Source: Nocardia seriolae NBRC 15557 (lineage in GTDB: Bacteria > Actinomycetota > Actinomycetes > Mycobacteriales > Mycobacteriaceae). From it: a stretch of 64,000 nt of DNA. The notes beneath the pieces were generated by a model. It was not told the origin of the DNA. It saw only the letters and a program-made list of their open reading frames with translations, and ran no database searches. Positions 62,504-64,000 of this stretch are shown in pieces. Within the stretch, counting starts at the first letter, position 1. Every line of letters starts with the position of its first letter. The position numbers and the translations under genes are program-made. The stretch spans positions 1 through 64,000 of the forward strand of contig NZ_BJWY01000001.1 in the NCBI RefSeq assembly GCF_007990715.1, given 5' to 3'.

Positions 62504-63490
62504 TCAGTTGATCCGGAAGCGGTTTCGATACTCCGTCGGCGTCGTGTCCAGCGTGCGCCGGAACGCCCGGGTGAGGGTGTCGGTGGTGTTGAACCCGCAC
62601 AGGGTCGCGACGCGTTCCAGGGTGTTGTCGGTCGTCTCGAGCTGATTGCGCGCGAATTCGACTCGCGCGGACTCGATATAGGCGGCCGGGGTGGTGCCGA
62701 GATCGGTCTTGAAGATGCGCGTCAGCTGCCGTTCGCTGACGTGCGCCTGCTCGGCCAGGTCGGCGACGGTGAGCTGCTTGCCGATATTGCGTGTGATGTA
62801 GTGGCGCAGATCGTCGATGCGCCGCGTGGTCGAGATCGGTTCGAGCGACACGCTGAATTGGCTCTGTCCGCTGGGCCTTTTCAGGAACATGACCAATTGC
62901 CGTGCCACGCGCAGCGCGAGCGCGTCGCCGAAATCTTCGGCGACCAACGCCAGCGCCAGGTCCAGGCAGGCGGTGAGTCCCGCACCGGTCCAGGTGTTCT
63001 CGTCGCGAATGAAGATCGGGTCGGCATCGACCTCGACGGCCGGATGCTCGGCCGCCAGCTGCTGCGCGGTCGACCAGTGCGTGGTGGCGCGCTTGCCGTC
63101 CAGCAGTCCGGCGTCGGCGAGAACGTGCGCGCCCACGCAGACCGACGCGATGCGGCGGGTATGGGTGGCGAGTCCGGCTACCCACTCGACCACCGCCGGA
63201 TCGCTGAGCGCCCGGACCCGCCCGTCCCCGTCCACCTCGACCGCGCCGGGCACCACGAGGGTGTCGATGGGGCGCTCGGCGATCTCGGCGAAGGTGACGT
63301 CGGGCAGCACCCGGACTCCGGCCGAGGTCGTCACCGGATCGAGGGTCGCAGCGGCCAGTGCCACGTGATACCCGGTGTTCCCGTTCATCTCTCGCTGAAG
63401 AAGCGCGAAGACCTCCGGCGGCCCGGTCACGTCCAGCACGTCGACGCGATCGAACAGCACGATGACCACGCATCGTTCCAGGGTGCCCAC
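62504..63490 (-). CDS. GlxA-type transcriptional regulator (DJ-1/PfpI domain plus AraC HTH)
   Basis: A 328-aa regulator: an N-terminal glutamine-amidotransferase/DJ-1-like sensor domain (about 5-175, with VCVGAHVLADAGLLDG, where the nucleophile-elbow Cys is present) and a C-terminal AraC double HTH (about 225-325: LTVADLAEQAHVSERQLTRIF and LERVATLCGFNTTDTLTRAF). Divergent from the isochorismatase-family gene, its probable target. It converges on the encapsulin gene with no gap. Confidence 0.92.
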   Translation of the reverse strand: MGTLERCVVIVLFDRVDVLDVTGPPEVFALLQREMNGNTGYHVALAAATLDPVTTSAGVRVLPDVTFAEIAERPIDTLVVPGAVEVDGDGRVRALSDPAVVEWVAGLATHTRRIASVCVGAHVLADAGLLDGKRATTHWSTAQQLAAEHPAVEVDADPIFIRDENTWTGAGLTACLDLALALVAEDFGDALALRVARQLVMFLKRPSGQSQFSVSLEPISTTRRIDDLRHYITRNIGKQLTVADLAEQAHVSERQLTRIFKTDLGTTPAAYIESARVEFARNQLETTDNTLERVATLCGFNTTDTLTRAFRRTLDTTPTEYRNRFRIN

Positions 63491-63627
63491 GATCCTCCGT
63501 CCGGCCGAAGCGGCGATGTCCGGATTTGCAGGTTACATGACATTTCCGACACGCCCGCCGGGCCATAGCGTGGACCACGTCCGCCGCGCAAAGCGGCTGC
63601 GACCCATCGACTTCCGGAGGAATCCCC

Positions 63628-64000
63628 ATGTCAGCCCAGACCCTGCGCGACCTCAACGGCTTCGACCGGACCCCCGCCACCCTCGCCGACGCCACCCTGA
63701 TCCTGGTCGACTACCAGAACACCTACACCCGCGGCGTCATGGAACTGACCGGCTGGCAGCCCGCCCTCGACGCCGCCGCCGACCTGCTCACCCGCACCCG
63801 TCGGGCAGGCGGCAAGGTCATCCACATCATCAATGACGGCGGCGTCGGCACCCCCTACGACATCACCGCCGAGATCGGCCGGATCCACCCCAGCGTGGCC
63901 CCGCTCGACGTCGAACCCGTTGTCGTCAAGACGGTTCCGAACGCCTTCGTCGACACCGACCTCGCCGCCCACGTCGACGCCGCGGGCCACAAGAACGTCA
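63628..64000 (+). CDS. Isochorismatase-family (cysteine) hydrolase, truncated by window end
   Basis: The first 124 codons of an isochorismatase-fold protein: ATLILVDYQNTYTRGVMEL holds the catalytic Asp (VDYQN), TRTRRAGGKVIHIIND follows, and VVVKTVPNAFVDTDL carries the conserved Lys. The nucleophilic Cys would lie beyond the window. GGAGGA precedes the ATG. The divergent GlxA-type regulator probably controls it; substrate unknown (nicotinamidase-like amide or isochorismate). Confidence 0.88.
   Translation, partial: MSAQTLRDLNGFDRTPATLADATLILVDYQNTYTRGVMELTGWQPALDAAADLLTRTRRAGGKVIHIINDGGVGTPYDITAEIGRIHPSVAPLDVEPVVVKTVPNAFVDTDLAAHVDAAGHKNV

Overview
The window is high-GC actinobacterial DNA that reads most naturally as a Nocardia (or close mycolate-producing relative) chromosome. 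The reasons are two copies of a two-gene MspA/NfpAB-type outer-membrane porin operon, many leaderless genes with a TANNNT -10 box 6-8 bases before the start codon, and gene order matching two Mycobacterium tuberculosis blocks (recalled, not searched): about Rv0981-Rv0992c (mprA, mprB, pepD, moaB2, mscL, ruc, 5-FTHF cyclo-ligase) and about Rv0946c-Rv0957 (pgi, chorismate mutase, uvrD1, M23 peptidase, sucC, sucD, Rv0954, perM, purN, purH).

Layout. 0.1-4.0 kb: Tat-exported metallophosphoesterase, 5-formyl-THF cyclo-ligase, a Ruc-type zinc-ribbon chaperone under a CIRCE operator and a SigH-like promoter, a SAF-domain protein and MscL. 4.1-7.2 kb: two tandem copies of a porin operon. 7.5-12.4 kb: the envelope-stress module mprA-mprB-pepD-moaB2, with a 19-bp MprA box in front of both mprA and pepD. 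12.7-18.1 kb: a complete conservon (NIT-type sensor kinase, roadblock protein, DUF742 protein, GTPase) plus a polytopic MHYT-like membrane protein. 18.2-20.8 kb: VOC protein, DUF1906 protein and a small helical protein. 20.8-23.7 kb: a zinc-starvation island with two divergent operons, each behind a Zur-like box, encoding zinc-independent ribosomal paralogues (L32, L31B; L28, L33, S14, S18) and an Mrf/CobW-like protein. 23.8-34.3 kb: lectin-LysM protein, lipoprotein, purH-purN, perM, DUF5336 protein, sucCD and an M23 peptidase with a Trp/Gln-rich N-terminus. 34.6-42.5 kb: pgi, aldehyde dehydrogenase, TetR/thioesterase pair, chorismate mutase and the UvrD1/PcrA helicase with a damage-inducible-type promoter.

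42.5-44.4 kb looks accessory: a C-terminal remnant of cytochrome bc1 subunit QcrB, overlapped by a small unknown gene, beside a divergent RelE/XRE toxin-antitoxin pair. 44.4-60.5 kb is mostly metabolism and regulation: SRPBCC-epimerase fusion, TetR-AidB, enoyl-CoA hydratase, a condensation-fold acyltransferase-like protein, carboxylesterase, a MocR regulator broken by a one-base change in a C tract, secreted alpha/beta hydrolase, PNPOx protein, Fpg/Nei glycosylase, VOC protein, cobF, thyA-dfrA and a cupin. 60.6-62.5 kb is a DyP peroxidase-encapsulin nanocompartment operon. The window ends with a DJ-1/AraC regulator divergent from a truncated isochorismatase gene.

The least ordinary signals are: (1) a structured dispersed repeat in two copies, one upstream of pgi and one translated in frame as the linker between the DyP peroxidase and its encapsulin-targeting tail, with stems that differ in sequence but still pair; (2) the duplicated porin operons with a position-conserved leader hairpin; (3) the qcrB fragment with the TA pair; (4) the MocR frameshift and a motif it may share with the PNPOx gene.
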